Part shown: piece by piece, positions 17,334 to 28,307 of the stretch
How the letters are laid out: every line of letters begins with the position of its first letter
Position numbering within the stretch: position 1 is the stretch's first letter
The notes under the pieces: model-generated
Databases searched by the model: none
Told to the model about the DNA's origin: nothing
The model's input: only the letters and a program-made list of their open reading frames with translations
Made by a program: the position numbers and the translations under genes
NCBI RefSeq assembly: GCF_005047655.1
Contig: NZ_SUKF01000010.1
Span: forward strand, 185,103 to 249,102
DNA from: Sinimarinibacterium arenosum
GTDB lineage: Bacteria; Pseudomonadota; Gammaproteobacteria; Nevskiales; Nevskiaceae
Direction of reading: 5' to 3'
DNA length: 64,000 nt

Positions 17334-18844
17334 GCGGCGCGCACCTCGCGTACGCCCAACTCCTTGTCCGCGTCGTCGACAGTGACCAGACGTACGTTGA
17401 ATCCCCACAGCCGATGCAGATGCTTCAGCACCTCCTCGGTCGCCTCGTTCAACGGACGCCCCCGATGCTGGCGGTGTCGCAAGGTCAGCGACCGGTCGCC
17501 ACGCCGGTTGTAGTTGACGATCTGGATGTCCGGGATCTGGTTGTCGCGGTTGTATTGTGCGGCCAGCAGGCGCCGCAGCTTGCGGTAGCCATGTTCGTTG
17601 TGGATCGCGTCGATCACCAGCTTGTCGTCGGACTCGTGGTCAGCCACGGCGAACAGGTGAAAATCGCGTATCAATTTCGGGCTCAGGTACTGCCCGATGA
17701 ACGATTCGTCCTTGTAGTTGCGCATCGCGAAATCGAGCACTTTCTGCCAGTCACCGCCAGCGAACTCCGGAAACCACTGGCGATCTTCGGCCGTCGGGTG
17801 CTCACAGATCCGGCGCAGATCCGTAAACATCGCAAAGCCCAACGCATACGGATTCAGGCCACCGTAACCGCGCTGGTCATACCCGCGCTGCGCGATCACA
17901 TTGGTGTGTGCACTGAGCACTTCAAGCATGAAGCCTGAATCGACCAGGCCTTTATCGAAGAGACGGTGCAACAGGGTGTAGTGCCAGAAGGTGGCCCAGC
18001 CCTCGTTCATGACCTTGGTCTGGCCCTGCGGATAGAAGTACTGCGCCATCTTGCGCACGATGCGGACGATTTCCGCCTGCCATGGCTCGAGCTTGGGAGA
18101 ATGCTTCTCGACGAAGTACAGCAGGTTCTCCTGCGGCTCCGGCGGGAATTGACGCTCGCGTCGACGCTGATCGGGACCTGCATCTTTTTTCGGCAAAGTG
18201 CGCCAGATGTCGTCGAACTGTTTCCAGGCGTGCTTCTCCCGCTCGATGTGGCGACGCTGCTCGTCTTCAACCGATAGCGGCGCCGGATGGTGATAGCGGT
18301 CAACGCCGTGGCTCATCAGCGCATGACACGAATCAAGCACCTCCTCGACCGCCTCTTCACCAAAACGCTGCTCGCACTGCATCACGTACTTCTTGGCGAA
18401 CACCATGTAGTCGATGATGGCGTCGGCATCGGTCCATTGCCGGAACAGGTAATTGCCCTTGAAAAACGAATTGTGGCCATAGCATGCGTGCGCAATGACC
18501 AACGCCTGCATCGCCATGGTGTTCTCTTCCATCAGATAGGCGATACAGGGGTTCGAATTGATCACGATTTCGTAGGCAAGCCCCTGGTGCCCCTTCCGGT
18601 ACAGATGTTCATTGCGAATGAACTCCTTGCCGAAGCTCCAGTGCGCATAGCCGATCGGCAGTCCCAGCGACGCATAGGCATCCAGCATCTGCTCAGACGC
18701 GATGACCTCGATCTGATTCGGATAGCAGTCCAGTTTGAACTCACCGACGGCGATCTCGCGTATCGCACGGTCATAGGTGTCGAGCAGATCGAAACTCCAC
18801 TCAGCGCCGGTGGACAGCGTGTGTACCGCGGGCACAGCGCTCAT
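17330..18844 (-). CDS. ycgB: SpoVR family protein (YcgB)
   Basis: The 504-residue protein is a SpoVR/YcgB homologue, conserved from sporulating Bacilli to non-sporulating Proteobacteria. Typical segments are HWSFGKEF, the stretch starting NSNPCIAYLMEENTM, ACYGHNSFFKGNY and MNEGWATFWHY. The biochemical function is unknown. It overlaps the yeaH stop by 4 bases and is the last gene of the prkA-yeaH-ycgB operon, whose members are co-regulated under nutrient or stationary-phase stress in enterics. Confidence 0.95.
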   Translation of the reverse strand: MSAVPAVHTLSTGAEWSFDLLDTYDRAIREIAVGEFKLDCYPNQIEVIASEQMLDAYASLGLPIGYAHWSFGKEFIRNEHLYRKGHQGLAYEIVINSNPCIAYLMEENTMAMQALVIAHACYGHNSFFKGNYLFRQWTDADAIIDYMVFAKKYVMQCEQRFGEEAVEEVLDSCHALMSHGVDRYHHPAPLSVEDEQRRHIEREKHAWKQFDDIWRTLPKKDAGPDQRRRERQFPPEPQENLLYFVEKHSPKLEPWQAEIVRIVRKMAQYFYPQGQTKVMNEGWATFWHYTLLHRLFDKGLVDSGFMLEVLSAHTNVIAQRGYDQRGYGGLNPYALGFAMFTDLRRICEHPTAEDRQWFPEFAGGDWQKVLDFAMRNYKDESFIGQYLSPKLIRDFHLFAVADHESDDKLVIDAIHNEHGYRKLRRLLAAQYNRDNQIPDIQIVNYNRRGDRSLTLRHRQHRGRPLNEATEEVLKHLHRLWGFNVRLVTVDDADKELGVREVRAA

Positions 18845-20070
18845 GCGGTCTCCTTGCTGAACAACTCGCGCAACACCGGGAAGATTTCGCCGCGCTCCGT
18901 TACGCTCTTCATTGCAAAGCGCTGATCGTCAATCCGGGCATAGGCATGGGCCAATGAGCCCAGATGCTCCGGTTCGTCCGGAATTTCAACGTAGGCAAAA
19001 TAGCGCAGCTGCGGCAGCAGCCGATCCTGCAGAAAGGCGCGGCTCTTTTCCGGGTCGGCGCCAAAGGCGTCGCCATCCGAAACCTGCGCGCAGTACAGAT
19101 TCCAAGTACTTGGACTGTATCGCGCCTCGATGATCTCGTCGGTCAGTTTCAGTGCGGACAGCACGATGGTGCCACCGCTTTGTGTGCCGTAGAAGAAGGT
19201 TTCCTCATCGACTTCCTGTGCATTGTCGGTATGTCGCACGAAGATCAGATCGACCCGTTCGTATTTGCGTGACAGGAACAGATACAGCAGGGTGAAGAAG
19301 CGCTTGGCCAGATCCTTCTTGTCCTCCGTCATCGAGGCCGACACGTCCATCAGGCAGAACATCGCCGCACGCGCCATCGGCTGCGGTTCACGCACACGAT
19401 TGCGGAAGCGCAGATCGATATCGTCCAGAAACGGCACGGCGTCGAGACGCTTGCGTAGCTCAGTCGCCCGCAGCTCCAGCTCGGGATCCGGTGCGCGCAC
19501 AAGTTGCTGCTCGACCTCCGCCAGTTCACGCCGAACGGCGGCGCTGACCGCAATGCGCCGCGCCGAGGCGTTGCGCAACGAGCGCAGCACGGACAGGTTC
19601 GACGGCACGCCGCTGGGCGTGTAACCCGCACGGCGCCACTTGAACTCTCGCACGTCGCCCAACACGGTACGCGCCAGTCGCGGCAGTTCGAGATCGTCGA
19701 AGAACAGATTCATGAATTCTTCGCGCGACAGGCTGAACGTGAAGTCGTCTTCGCCGTCGCCCTGCCCCTGCCCGCCCTGACCTCCACCCCCGCTGGGAGG
19801 ACGCGGCAGACGATCTCCCTCGGAAAAACTGCGGTTGCCCGGATGCACGCTCTCGTTGTCGCCACCTGGTCCGTGCCGGAAGCTCGGCTCCGAGATGTCC
19901 TTCAGCGGAATATTGACCGTGCCTCCGCGCTCCATATCGGTAATGGAGCGCTTCGTCACCATCTCGTCGACCGAGTGCTGGATCTGTTCCTTGTAGCGTC
20001 GCAGGAAACGCGACCGGTTGACCGCGTTCTTGTTCCGGTCATTGAGTCTGCGATCGATGATGATCGACAT
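18841..20070 (-). CDS. yeaH: YeaH family protein (DUF444, VWA-like domain)
   Basis: The 409-residue protein is a DUF444/YeaH homologue. The N-terminus (SIIIDRRLNDRNKNAVNRSRF) is the family hallmark. A glycine-rich low-complexity linker lies near 75-110, and a von Willebrand A-like domain follows with a MIDAS-type motif DVSASM near residue 240. VWA domains mediate metal-dependent protein contacts, so YeaH could couple the kinase PrkA to SpoVR. It starts 34 bases after prkA and overlaps spoVR by 4 bases. Function is not established. Confidence 0.95.
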   Translation of the reverse strand: MSIIIDRRLNDRNKNAVNRSRFLRRYKEQIQHSVDEMVTKRSITDMERGGTVNIPLKDISEPSFRHGPGGDNESVHPGNRSFSEGDRLPRPPSGGGGQGGQGQGDGEDDFTFSLSREEFMNLFFDDLELPRLARTVLGDVREFKWRRAGYTPSGVPSNLSVLRSLRNASARRIAVSAAVRRELAEVEQQLVRAPDPELELRATELRKRLDAVPFLDDIDLRFRNRVREPQPMARAAMFCLMDVSASMTEDKKDLAKRFFTLLYLFLSRKYERVDLIFVRHTDNAQEVDEETFFYGTQSGGTIVLSALKLTDEIIEARYSPSTWNLYCAQVSDGDAFGADPEKSRAFLQDRLLPQLRYFAYVEIPDEPEHLGSLAHAYARIDDQRFAMKSVTERGEIFPVLRELFSKETA

Positions 20071-20104
20071 GACGACCCCCTACCGCGCTGTAGTGTCCAT
20101 GCGG

Positions 20105-22027
20105 CTACTGCGACTTGCGTACTCGCAGATACCACTCCGACAGCAACCGAACCTGCTTCTCGGTGTAGCCCTTCGCCACCATCCGACCGACGAAGTTCTC
20201 GTGCTTCTTCTGATCCTCAGCGGAAGCCTTGGCATTGAACGAGATCACCGGCAGCAGTTCCTCGGTCGACGAGAACATCTTCTTCTCGATTACCTCGCGC
20301 AACTTCTCGTAGCTGGTCCAGTTGGGCTTCTTGCCGCCGCTCTGCGCGCGCGCGCGCAGCACGAAGTTCACGATCTCGTTGCGGAAGTCCTTGGGATTGG
20401 CAATCCCGGCAGGCTTTTCGATCTTTTCCAGCTCGGTATTCAGGGCCGCGCGATCGAACGACTCACCGGTTTCCTGATCGCGGTAGTCCTCGTCCTGAAT
20501 CCAGTAGTCGGCAAAGGTGACATAACGATCAAAGATGTTCTGCCCGTATTCGCCGTAGGACTCGAGATAGGCCGTCTGGATTTCCTTGCCGATGAACTCG
20601 GCATAGCGCGGCGCCAGCCAGGCTTTGATGAATTCGAGATAGTGGCGCTGCTTGTCGTCCGGCAGATGCTCGCGTAGCACGCGCTGTTCCAGCACATACA
20701 TCAGGTGCACCGGATTGGCTGCAACCTCCACTTGGTCATAGTTGAATACCGCGGATAGCACCTTGTAGGCAAAGCGCGTGGACATTCCGTCCATGCCTTC
20801 GTCAACACCGGCGTAATCGCGATATTCCTGCAATGACTTCGCTGCCGGATCGGTGTCCTTCAGATTCTCGCCGTCGTAGACCCGCATCTTTGAATAGATG
20901 CTGGAGTTCTCCGGCTCCTTGAGCCGGGTCAGCACCGACCACTGCGCCATCATCTCCAGGGTGCCGGGCGCGCATGGCGCTTCAGCCAGCGAACTGTGTC
21001 GCAGCAGCTTCTCATAGATCTGCTGCTCTTCAGTGACCTGCAGGCAGTACGGCACCTTGACGATGTAAACGCGATCGAGGAAGGCCTCGTTGTGCTTGTT
21101 GTTGCGGAAGCTCTGCCACTCGGATTCGTTGGAGTGCGCCAGGATGATGCCGTTGAACGGAATTGCCGAAAAGCCCTCGGTGCCCTTGAAGTTGCCTTCC
21201 TGCGTGGCCGTCAGCAGCGGGTGCAGCATCTTGATCGGCGCCTTGAACATCTCGACGAACTCGAGCATGCCCTGATTGGCCAGACACAGACCGCCGGAAT
21301 ACGAATACGCATCCGGATCGTCCTGCGAGAACATCTCCAGCTTGCGGATATCCACCTTGCCGACCAGCGAGGAAATATCCTGATTGTTCTCGTCGCCCGG
21401 CTCGGTCTTGGTCACGGCAATCTGCTTGAGCACCGACGGCTGGATGCGCACGACCTTGAACTGCGTCAGATCGCCTTCGTACTCGGCCAGTCGCTTGATC
21501 GCCCACGGCGATGCAATGGTGCTCAGATAGCGCTGCGGAATGCCGTATTCCTTCTCCAACATCGGACCATCGCGATCGGCCGCAAACAGACCCAGTGGGG
21601 ATTCGTTGATCGGCGAACCTTTCAGCGCGTAGATCGGATACGTTTCCATCAAGGCCTTGAGTCGCTCGGCGATCGACGACTTTCCGCCGCCAACCGGACC
21701 AAGCAGATACAGGATCTGCTTGCGTTCCTCCAGACCCTGCGCCGCGTGCTTGAAGTACGCAACGATCTGCGCGATCACATCCTCCATGCCGTAGAACTCG
21801 GCAAAGGCCGGATACCGCCGGATCACGCGATTGGAGAAGATGCGCGACAGACGTGCGTCTTCGCGGGTATCGATGATTTCAGGCTCGCCAATCGACGCGA
21901 GCATGCGCTCGGCAGGGGTCGCATAGGCCATCGGGTCGGTGCGACACAATTCGAGATAGTCCAACAGCGACATCTCTTCTTCGCGTGCCTTCAGATAGTG
22001 ACTTCGAAAGCTTTCCAGAATGCTCAT
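20105..22027 (-). CDS. prkA: PrkA family serine protein kinase
   Basis: The 640-residue protein is the PrkA/YeaG AAA+-type serine kinase. The Walker A loop is LGPVGGGKSS near residue 110 and the N-terminal AAA domain is followed by the PrkA C-terminal kinase-like domain. I placed the start at ATG 22027 because a GGAGG lies 6 bases before it; TTG at 22033 would be the alternative. In E. coli YeaG acts with YeaH in nitrogen-starvation and stress survival. It heads the three-gene operon with yeaH and ycgB, and the conserved order supports a shared stress role. Confidence 0.95.
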   Translation of the reverse strand: MSILESFRSHYLKAREEEMSLLDYLELCRTDPMAYATPAERMLASIGEPEIIDTREDARLSRIFSNRVIRRYPAFAEFYGMEDVIAQIVAYFKHAAQGLEERKQILYLLGPVGGGKSSIAERLKALMETYPIYALKGSPINESPLGLFAADRDGPMLEKEYGIPQRYLSTIASPWAIKRLAEYEGDLTQFKVVRIQPSVLKQIAVTKTEPGDENNQDISSLVGKVDIRKLEMFSQDDPDAYSYSGGLCLANQGMLEFVEMFKAPIKMLHPLLTATQEGNFKGTEGFSAIPFNGIILAHSNESEWQSFRNNKHNEAFLDRVYIVKVPYCLQVTEEQQIYEKLLRHSSLAEAPCAPGTLEMMAQWSVLTRLKEPENSSIYSKMRVYDGENLKDTDPAAKSLQEYRDYAGVDEGMDGMSTRFAYKVLSAVFNYDQVEVAANPVHLMYVLEQRVLREHLPDDKQRHYLEFIKAWLAPRYAEFIGKEIQTAYLESYGEYGQNIFDRYVTFADYWIQDEDYRDQETGESFDRAALNTELEKIEKPAGIANPKDFRNEIVNFVLRARAQSGGKKPNWTSYEKLREVIEKKMFSSTEELLPVISFNAKASAEDQKKHENFVGRMVAKGYTEKQVRLLSEWYLRVRKSQ

Positions 22028-22339
22028 CAGCAACCTCCATCTCGATAGCTGCGTGACCTTCCGCGAGTGGCCTACAGAATAACGCGGCTCACCATGATTT
22101 ACCTGTCCTGCCTAGATTGACACTCAGGAATCGTGCCAGTTCATGTACTGACGCGCTTCCGACCTTCGCGACCTCTTTGACGCCAACGCCGACCACGGTA
22201 GAGACCATGCAAGATACGGACGGGTTCATCTGCGGAAGCCGGCCCAACGGTTGAAAGCAGATCAACGGGCGGTCATGCACGCCTACCGGTCCTGACAAGC
22301 TACCGCTATCCTTGCCGCCCACGCCCTGCACACCTCGCC
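22028..22339. other. Intergenic region between divergent prkA and xthA
   Basis: These 312 bases must hold the promoters of two divergent genes. I see the prkA ribosome-binding site (GGAGG on the minus strand near 22034-22038) but no convincing sigma-70 boxes for either gene. A TGGCACG on the minus strand at 22132-22138 looks like a sigma-54 -24 element, but the matching -12 GC is missing. No open reading frame here looks coding. Confidence 0.6.
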
Positions 22340-23116
22340 ATGAAAATCGCGACCTGGAACGTCAATTCCCTGCGTGTCCGACTCCCTCACCTGCTCGACT
22401 GGCTCGACCAGCAGCCAGTTGACGTTGTCGGCATTCAGGAGACCAAACTGACCGAAGACGCCTTTCCGTTTGCTGAACTGGAAGCAGCCGGTCTGCACGC
22501 CGTTCATAACGGCCAGAAGACCTATAACGGCGTGGCACTGGTCGCGCGCCAGCCGCTGCAGGACGTCAGTCGCGACATTCCGGGATTCAATGACGAGCAG
22601 AAACGCGTGATCGCCGCCACTGTCGGCGACGTCCGTGTGGTCAACGTGTATGTCGTCAACGGCCAGGCCGTCGGCAGCGAGAAATACGCCTACAAGCTGC
22701 GCTGGCTGGCGGCGCTACACGACTATCTTGCTGAGGAGATCAAGCGCTACCCGCTGCTGGCGGTTACCGGCGATTTCAATATCGCGCCGGCACCGGAAGA
22801 CACTCACGATCCCGCGGTCTGGGAAGGCCAGATCCTGTGCTCCGACCCCGAGCGCGAAGCATTGCAGCGACTGCTGGCACTCGGCCTGCAGGACAGCTTC
22901 CGGCTGTTCGATCAACCTGATAAAAGCTTCACATGGTGGGACTATCGCCAGGCCGGTTTTCGTCGCAACCTGGGCCTGCGCATCGACCACATCCTGCTCT
23001 CCGCCCCGCTGGCGGCCCGCTGCACCGGCTGCGCGATCGATCTGGCACCGCGTCGGCTCGAACGGCCATCCGATCATGCACCGCTGGTTGCAGAGCTCGC
23101 AGCCACAGCCACCTGA
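22340..23116 (+). CDS. xthA: Exodeoxyribonuclease III
   Basis: The 258-residue enzyme is a class II AP endonuclease and 3'-5' exonuclease of base-excision repair. Motifs in order are KIATWNVNSLRVRL with the catalytic Asn, QETKL with the metal-binding Glu, NVYVVNG, GDFNIAPAPED, and SDHAPLVAEL with the catalytic His near the C-terminus. Length fits the family (E. coli 268). It is a single + strand gene, divergent from prkA and convergent with the tonB-like gene, whose stop is 10 bases away. Confidence 0.97.
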   Translation: MKIATWNVNSLRVRLPHLLDWLDQQPVDVVGIQETKLTEDAFPFAELEAAGLHAVHNGQKTYNGVALVARQPLQDVSRDIPGFNDEQKRVIAATVGDVRVVNVYVVNGQAVGSEKYAYKLRWLAALHDYLAEEIKRYPLLAVTGDFNIAPAPEDTHDPAVWEGQILCSDPEREALQRLLALGLQDSFRLFDQPDKSFTWWDYRQAGFRRNLGLRIDHILLSAPLAARCTGCAIDLAPRRLERPSDHAPLVAELAATAT

Positions 23117-23126
23117 GCGCCGCCCG

Positions 23127-23711
23127 CTACTCGAAGACGATCGGCACGCTGAGTCGCAGCTCGCCGCCCAGAGGCGGCGTCGGCACCGGCGCGGCACGAC
23201 AGATCAGCGCCAGCGCTTCGTCATCCAGGAGCGCATCCCCCGCGCTGTGTACCAGGCGTAATACCGAAACCGAGCCATCCGCCGCGACGCTGAAACTCAC
23301 CAGCGCGCGCCCCCTCAGCTGCGCACCTCCCTCCGGCACACGCCGAAAGCGTTGAAGATGGGCACGCAGTTGGGCGTAGTAGTGCGCGCGCGCCGCGGAA
23401 GAATCCGCCGTCGCGCCGTCGGCATCGACGCCAGCGACCGGCTGCGTGGATATCGGCGCAGCGGCTGGCGACGCTGCGCCTGCACCCGACACCGCGAGCG
23501 GCTTCGACAGGCGCAGGTCCAGCACGCGCTGTTGCAGCTGCGGATCGCTACCCTGCCCGATCGGTGACGGCCCCTCGCCGACACTGCGCGAATCCATCAC
23601 CGGCAGTCGCAGCAGCAACAGCGCGTGCAGCAACGAGGCCAACAGCAACGCCGCCCACCAGCGCCGCTGCGGCCGCGCACCGACAGTCCCGCGGACGATG
23701 GCTGCACTCAT
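23127..23711 (-). CDS. Energy transducer TonB (short)
   Basis: The 194-residue protein has a cytoplasmic N-terminus, one TM helix (about 19-35, ALLLASLLHALLLLRL), a short periplasmic linker and a TonB-like C-terminal domain (about 110-194; RGRALVSFSVAADGSVSVLRL, then ALALICRAAPVP). Classical TonB has a long Pro-Glu/Pro-Lys linker, absent here, so its reach across the periplasm is limited. It overlaps the upstream exbD by 4 bases and ends an ExbB-ExbD-ExbD-TonB set. Which outer-membrane receptor it serves is unknown. Confidence 0.82.
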   Translation of the reverse strand: MSAAIVRGTVGARPQRRWWAALLLASLLHALLLLRLPVMDSRSVGEGPSPIGQGSDPQLQQRVLDLRLSKPLAVSGAGAASPAAAPISTQPVAGVDADGATADSSAARAHYYAQLRAHLQRFRRVPEGGAQLRGRALVSFSVAADGSVSVLRLVHSAGDALLDDEALALICRAAPVPTPPLGGELRLSVPIVFE

Positions 23712-24112
23712 TCCCGGGGGCGCGTCAGGATGCGCAAATCGCGAACTCCGATGCGCTGCAGGGTCTGCAACAGCATCAGTACCCGCGCCGCCGGAACCGC
23801 GGCATCCGCGTGCAGTTCAACCGGACCTGCTGTCGCGGCCGCGGCCTGAAGCGCGCTCAGGGCAGCGGCATCCAGCCGCTCACCCAGGGGGCGGTCGCCC
23901 ATGAACAAATCACCGCTGGCGTCGAGTCGCAGGCTCAGGCTGGCCGGCGACTGGATCGCCTGTGCAGCCCCGGCAATTGGCAGGCCGACCTCCGGCGCAC
24001 CTCGATCGATCCGCGCGAGCAGTAGAAAGAAGCCCAACAGCAACAGCACCACGTTGAGCAGCGGCAGCAGGTCCAAACCGGTTCGCGGCACCGCAGCGCG
24101 GGGCAATCTCAT
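23708..24112 (-). CDS. ExbD/TolR-like protein lacking the conserved Asp
   Basis: The 134-residue protein has the ExbD layout: short cytoplasmic N-terminus, one TM helix (about 16-34) and a periplasmic domain. The TM segment reads LLPLLNVVLLLLGFFLLL, so the aspartate that carries protons in ExbD/TolR is replaced by Asn20 (codon AAC at 24053-24055 on the minus strand). The neighbouring ExbD has the Asp in the same place. The gene overlaps both neighbours by 4 bases. It probably forms a mixed dimer with the other ExbD, as a structural rather than proton-carrying partner; this is inference. Confidence 0.8.
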   Translation of the reverse strand: MRLPRAAVPRTGLDLLPLLNVVLLLLGFFLLLARIDRGAPEVGLPIAGAAQAIQSPASLSLRLDASGDLFMGDRPLGERLDAAALSALQAAAATAGPVELHADAAVPAARVLMLLQTLQRIGVRDLRILTRPRE

Positions 24113-24498
24113 GCCGCCGGCGCCAGCAGATGGACACCGATGCCGGCGGCACGCAGCGGCTCCAGGACATCGATCAGATCCTGCAACTGTGCCGCTGGCG
24201 CAACCGCCACCTTCACCTGATCGCGTGCCCCCGCGCGTAACACAGGCATCAGCGCGCTCAGTTCGAGCACCCGACCATCGAGTTCGATGCGTCCGCTGCC
24301 AAGTACGCGCAACAGGCCCTGCGACGTACTGGCAGCTGCAGAGGTTTCCGTGGCGTCACTGACCGTCAGCGACAGCGCCTGCGGGGCCGACTCGCGTGCG
24401 GCGAGCATGAAGAAGAACAGCAGAATGAACACCACATCGACCAGCGAGGTCAGCCCCAGCATGCGCCTGCGCGAGGCAGGGGCGGACTCAAGCTGCAT
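24109..24498 (-). CDS. ExbD/TolR family protein with conserved Asp
   Basis: This 129-residue biopolymer-transport subunit has a single TM helix, TSLVDVVFILLFFFML, carrying the conserved Asp21 that takes part in proton translocation in ExbD, TolR and MotB-like proteins. The periplasmic domain follows. The gene overlaps the upstream exbB by 11 bases and the downstream exbD variant by 4, so all are translated from one message. With ExbB it would use the proton gradient to drive the TonB protein encoded two genes on. Confidence 0.88.
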   Translation of the reverse strand: MQLESAPASRRRMLGLTSLVDVVFILLFFFMLAARESAPQALSLTVSDATETSAAASTSQGLLRVLGSGRIELDGRVLELSALMPVLRAGARDQVKVAVAPAAQLQDLIDVLEPLRAAGIGVHLLAPAA

Positions 24499-25120
24499 GG
24501 ACTGCCACGCGACGCGGCACCGCCAGCAGCTCGGTCAGCGCTGCCTCCATCGCCAGCCGCAAAGCGTCGACCAGGCGCTCGAATCCCTGCAGCGCAGCCA
24601 TCACCGGCATTGCCACCGCCAGACCGGCAGCCGTCGTCAACAAGGCCTGCCATATACCGCCGGCCAGCGCAGCCGGCTCGACCGCGCCACCGGCCAGCTG
24701 CAACTGGCGAAACGCATCGATCATGCCCAGCACGGTGCCGAACAGACCGAGCAAGGGCGCGAGCTGCACGATCAGCTCCAGCGCGCGAAAGAAGCTGCGT
24801 GCAGCATCCAGTCGGTGCCTCGCACTGATCTCGACGTGCTCGCGCACTTGCGCATCGTCGAGTCGTGCATCGCCCAGCGCCGCCAGAGCGTCCGCCAGCA
24901 CGGCCGCCAGCGGCGAGCGCTCCTGTGCCAGGATCGCGCGACAGCGGTCGTCCCGACCGCTGCGCCAGGCATCCAGCAGCGGAGCGACAAACGCCCGCCG
25001 GGCAATACGGCACTCCCAGAACTCCCAGAGCTTGACGATGACTAGCGTCGCGGCAGCCAGCGACAACAGCAACAGCAACACCATCGGTGTGCCGCCCAGG
25101 CGCAAACTTTCCAGCAACAT
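24488..25120 (-). CDS. ExbB/TolQ/MotA family proton channel protein
   Basis: The 210-residue inner-membrane protein has three TM helices (about 13-31, 110-135 and 155-178), the ExbB/TolQ topology. The conserved helix motifs are visible: LAPLLGLFGTVLGMIDAF and ALLTTAAGLAVAMP, whose Thr residues line the channel. It forms the pentameric stator around the ExbD dimer. It starts 2 bases after the gamma-glutamyltransferase gene and overlaps the exbD that follows by 11 bases, so it is co-transcribed with both. TolQ is an alternative name, but no tolA or tolB gene is nearby. Confidence 0.9.
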   Translation of the reverse strand: MLLESLRLGGTPMVLLLLLSLAAATLVIVKLWEFWECRIARRAFVAPLLDAWRSGRDDRCRAILAQERSPLAAVLADALAALGDARLDDAQVREHVEISARHRLDAARSFFRALELIVQLAPLLGLFGTVLGMIDAFRQLQLAGGAVEPAALAGGIWQALLTTAAGLAVAMPVMAALQGFERLVDALRLAMEAALTELLAVPRRVAVHAA

Positions 25121-25122
25121 GG

Positions 25123-27573
<2,451 letters not shown>

Positions 27574-27609
27574 GGCTTGCCCCCAATCGGCCTGCTCTGT
27601 ATCAGGCGG

Positions 27610-28191
27610 TTATGCAGCAGAATGAAATGTTGCCAGGCCGAAGCATACCTGACCGGCCCGTTTCTCCCGCACAAATTCGAATCCTGGGGGCAAGGTCGGC
27701 GCCTTGGCACCCGTCCATTCCATGTAAACGCGATTGCTGACCGGATTGAGAATTTTCGCAAGCTCGGGCAAGGCCTGCGCCAGCAGATCGGATTCGTAGG
27801 GCGGATCGAGAAAGACAATGTTGTAGCGATGCCAGGTCTGCTGGATGAAATAGATCGCATCCATGCGCGTGACTTCCGCACCCGTCGCTTTGAAGGTTTC
27901 CAGCGTCGACTTGATCCGCTGGCACTGTGGGCCACCCTGATCTACAAACGTGCAGTGCGCGGCCCCACGCGACAGTGCCTCAATGCCCATCGCGCCGCTG
28001 CCGGCGAATAGATCAAGGCAGCGCGAGCCTGCAATCAGTGGCGTCAACCAGTCGAAAACGGTCTGGCGTACCCGATCCGGCGTCGCACGCACACCGTCGG
28101 CCGCATCAAATTCGATCACCCGCGAGCGCCATTGCCCGCCGATGACCCGCAACTTTCCAAGATCACGCTTTCCTGAACCGCGATTCGTCAT
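27610..28191 (-). CDS. rsmD: 16S rRNA (guanine(966)-N(2))-methyltransferase
   Basis: The 193-residue SAM-dependent methyltransferase modifies G966 of 16S rRNA. LRVIGGQWRSRVIEF and RATPDRVRQTVFDWL are the typical N-terminal segments, LDLFAGSGAMGIEALSRGA is the SAM-binding motif I and FLDPPY is the catalytic NPPY-type motif IV. It precedes coaD as in most gammaproteobacteria. A plausible promoter lies about 55-82 bases upstream. Confidence 0.96.
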   Translation of the reverse strand: MTNRGSGKRDLGKLRVIGGQWRSRVIEFDAADGVRATPDRVRQTVFDWLTPLIAGSRCLDLFAGSGAMGIEALSRGAAHCTFVDQGGPQCQRIKSTLETFKATGAEVTRMDAIYFIQQTWHRYNIVFLDPPYESDLLAQALPELAKILNPVSNRVYMEWTGAKAPTLPPGFEFVREKRAGQVCFGLATFHSAA

Positions 28192-28245
28192 CGGTCTTTG
28201 CTCCGCCTGTCACGAACCATGCATTCCGCCTGCGCCATGGCTGCG

Positions 28246-28273
28246 ACTTTATCGAGCTTGTCGCGGGCGTCAA
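28246..28273 (-). promoter_or_regulatory. Candidate sigma-70 promoter for rsmD-coaD
   Basis: On the minus strand TTGACG (28268-28273) and TAAAGT (28246-28251) are separated by 16 bases, a reasonable -35/-10 pair. It lies in the 116-base gap between the tldD stop and the rsmD start, so rsmD may head its own transcript. Confidence 0.5.
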
Positions 28274-28307
28274 CCGCCCCGCGGCATATTCGTCGGAATC
28301 GACCGAC

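Noticed and set aside
22114..22138. TGGCACG on the minus strand upstream of prkA as a sigma-54 promoter
   Set aside because: The -24 element is good, but the sequence at the required distance is CTGAG, lacking the GC of the -12 element.
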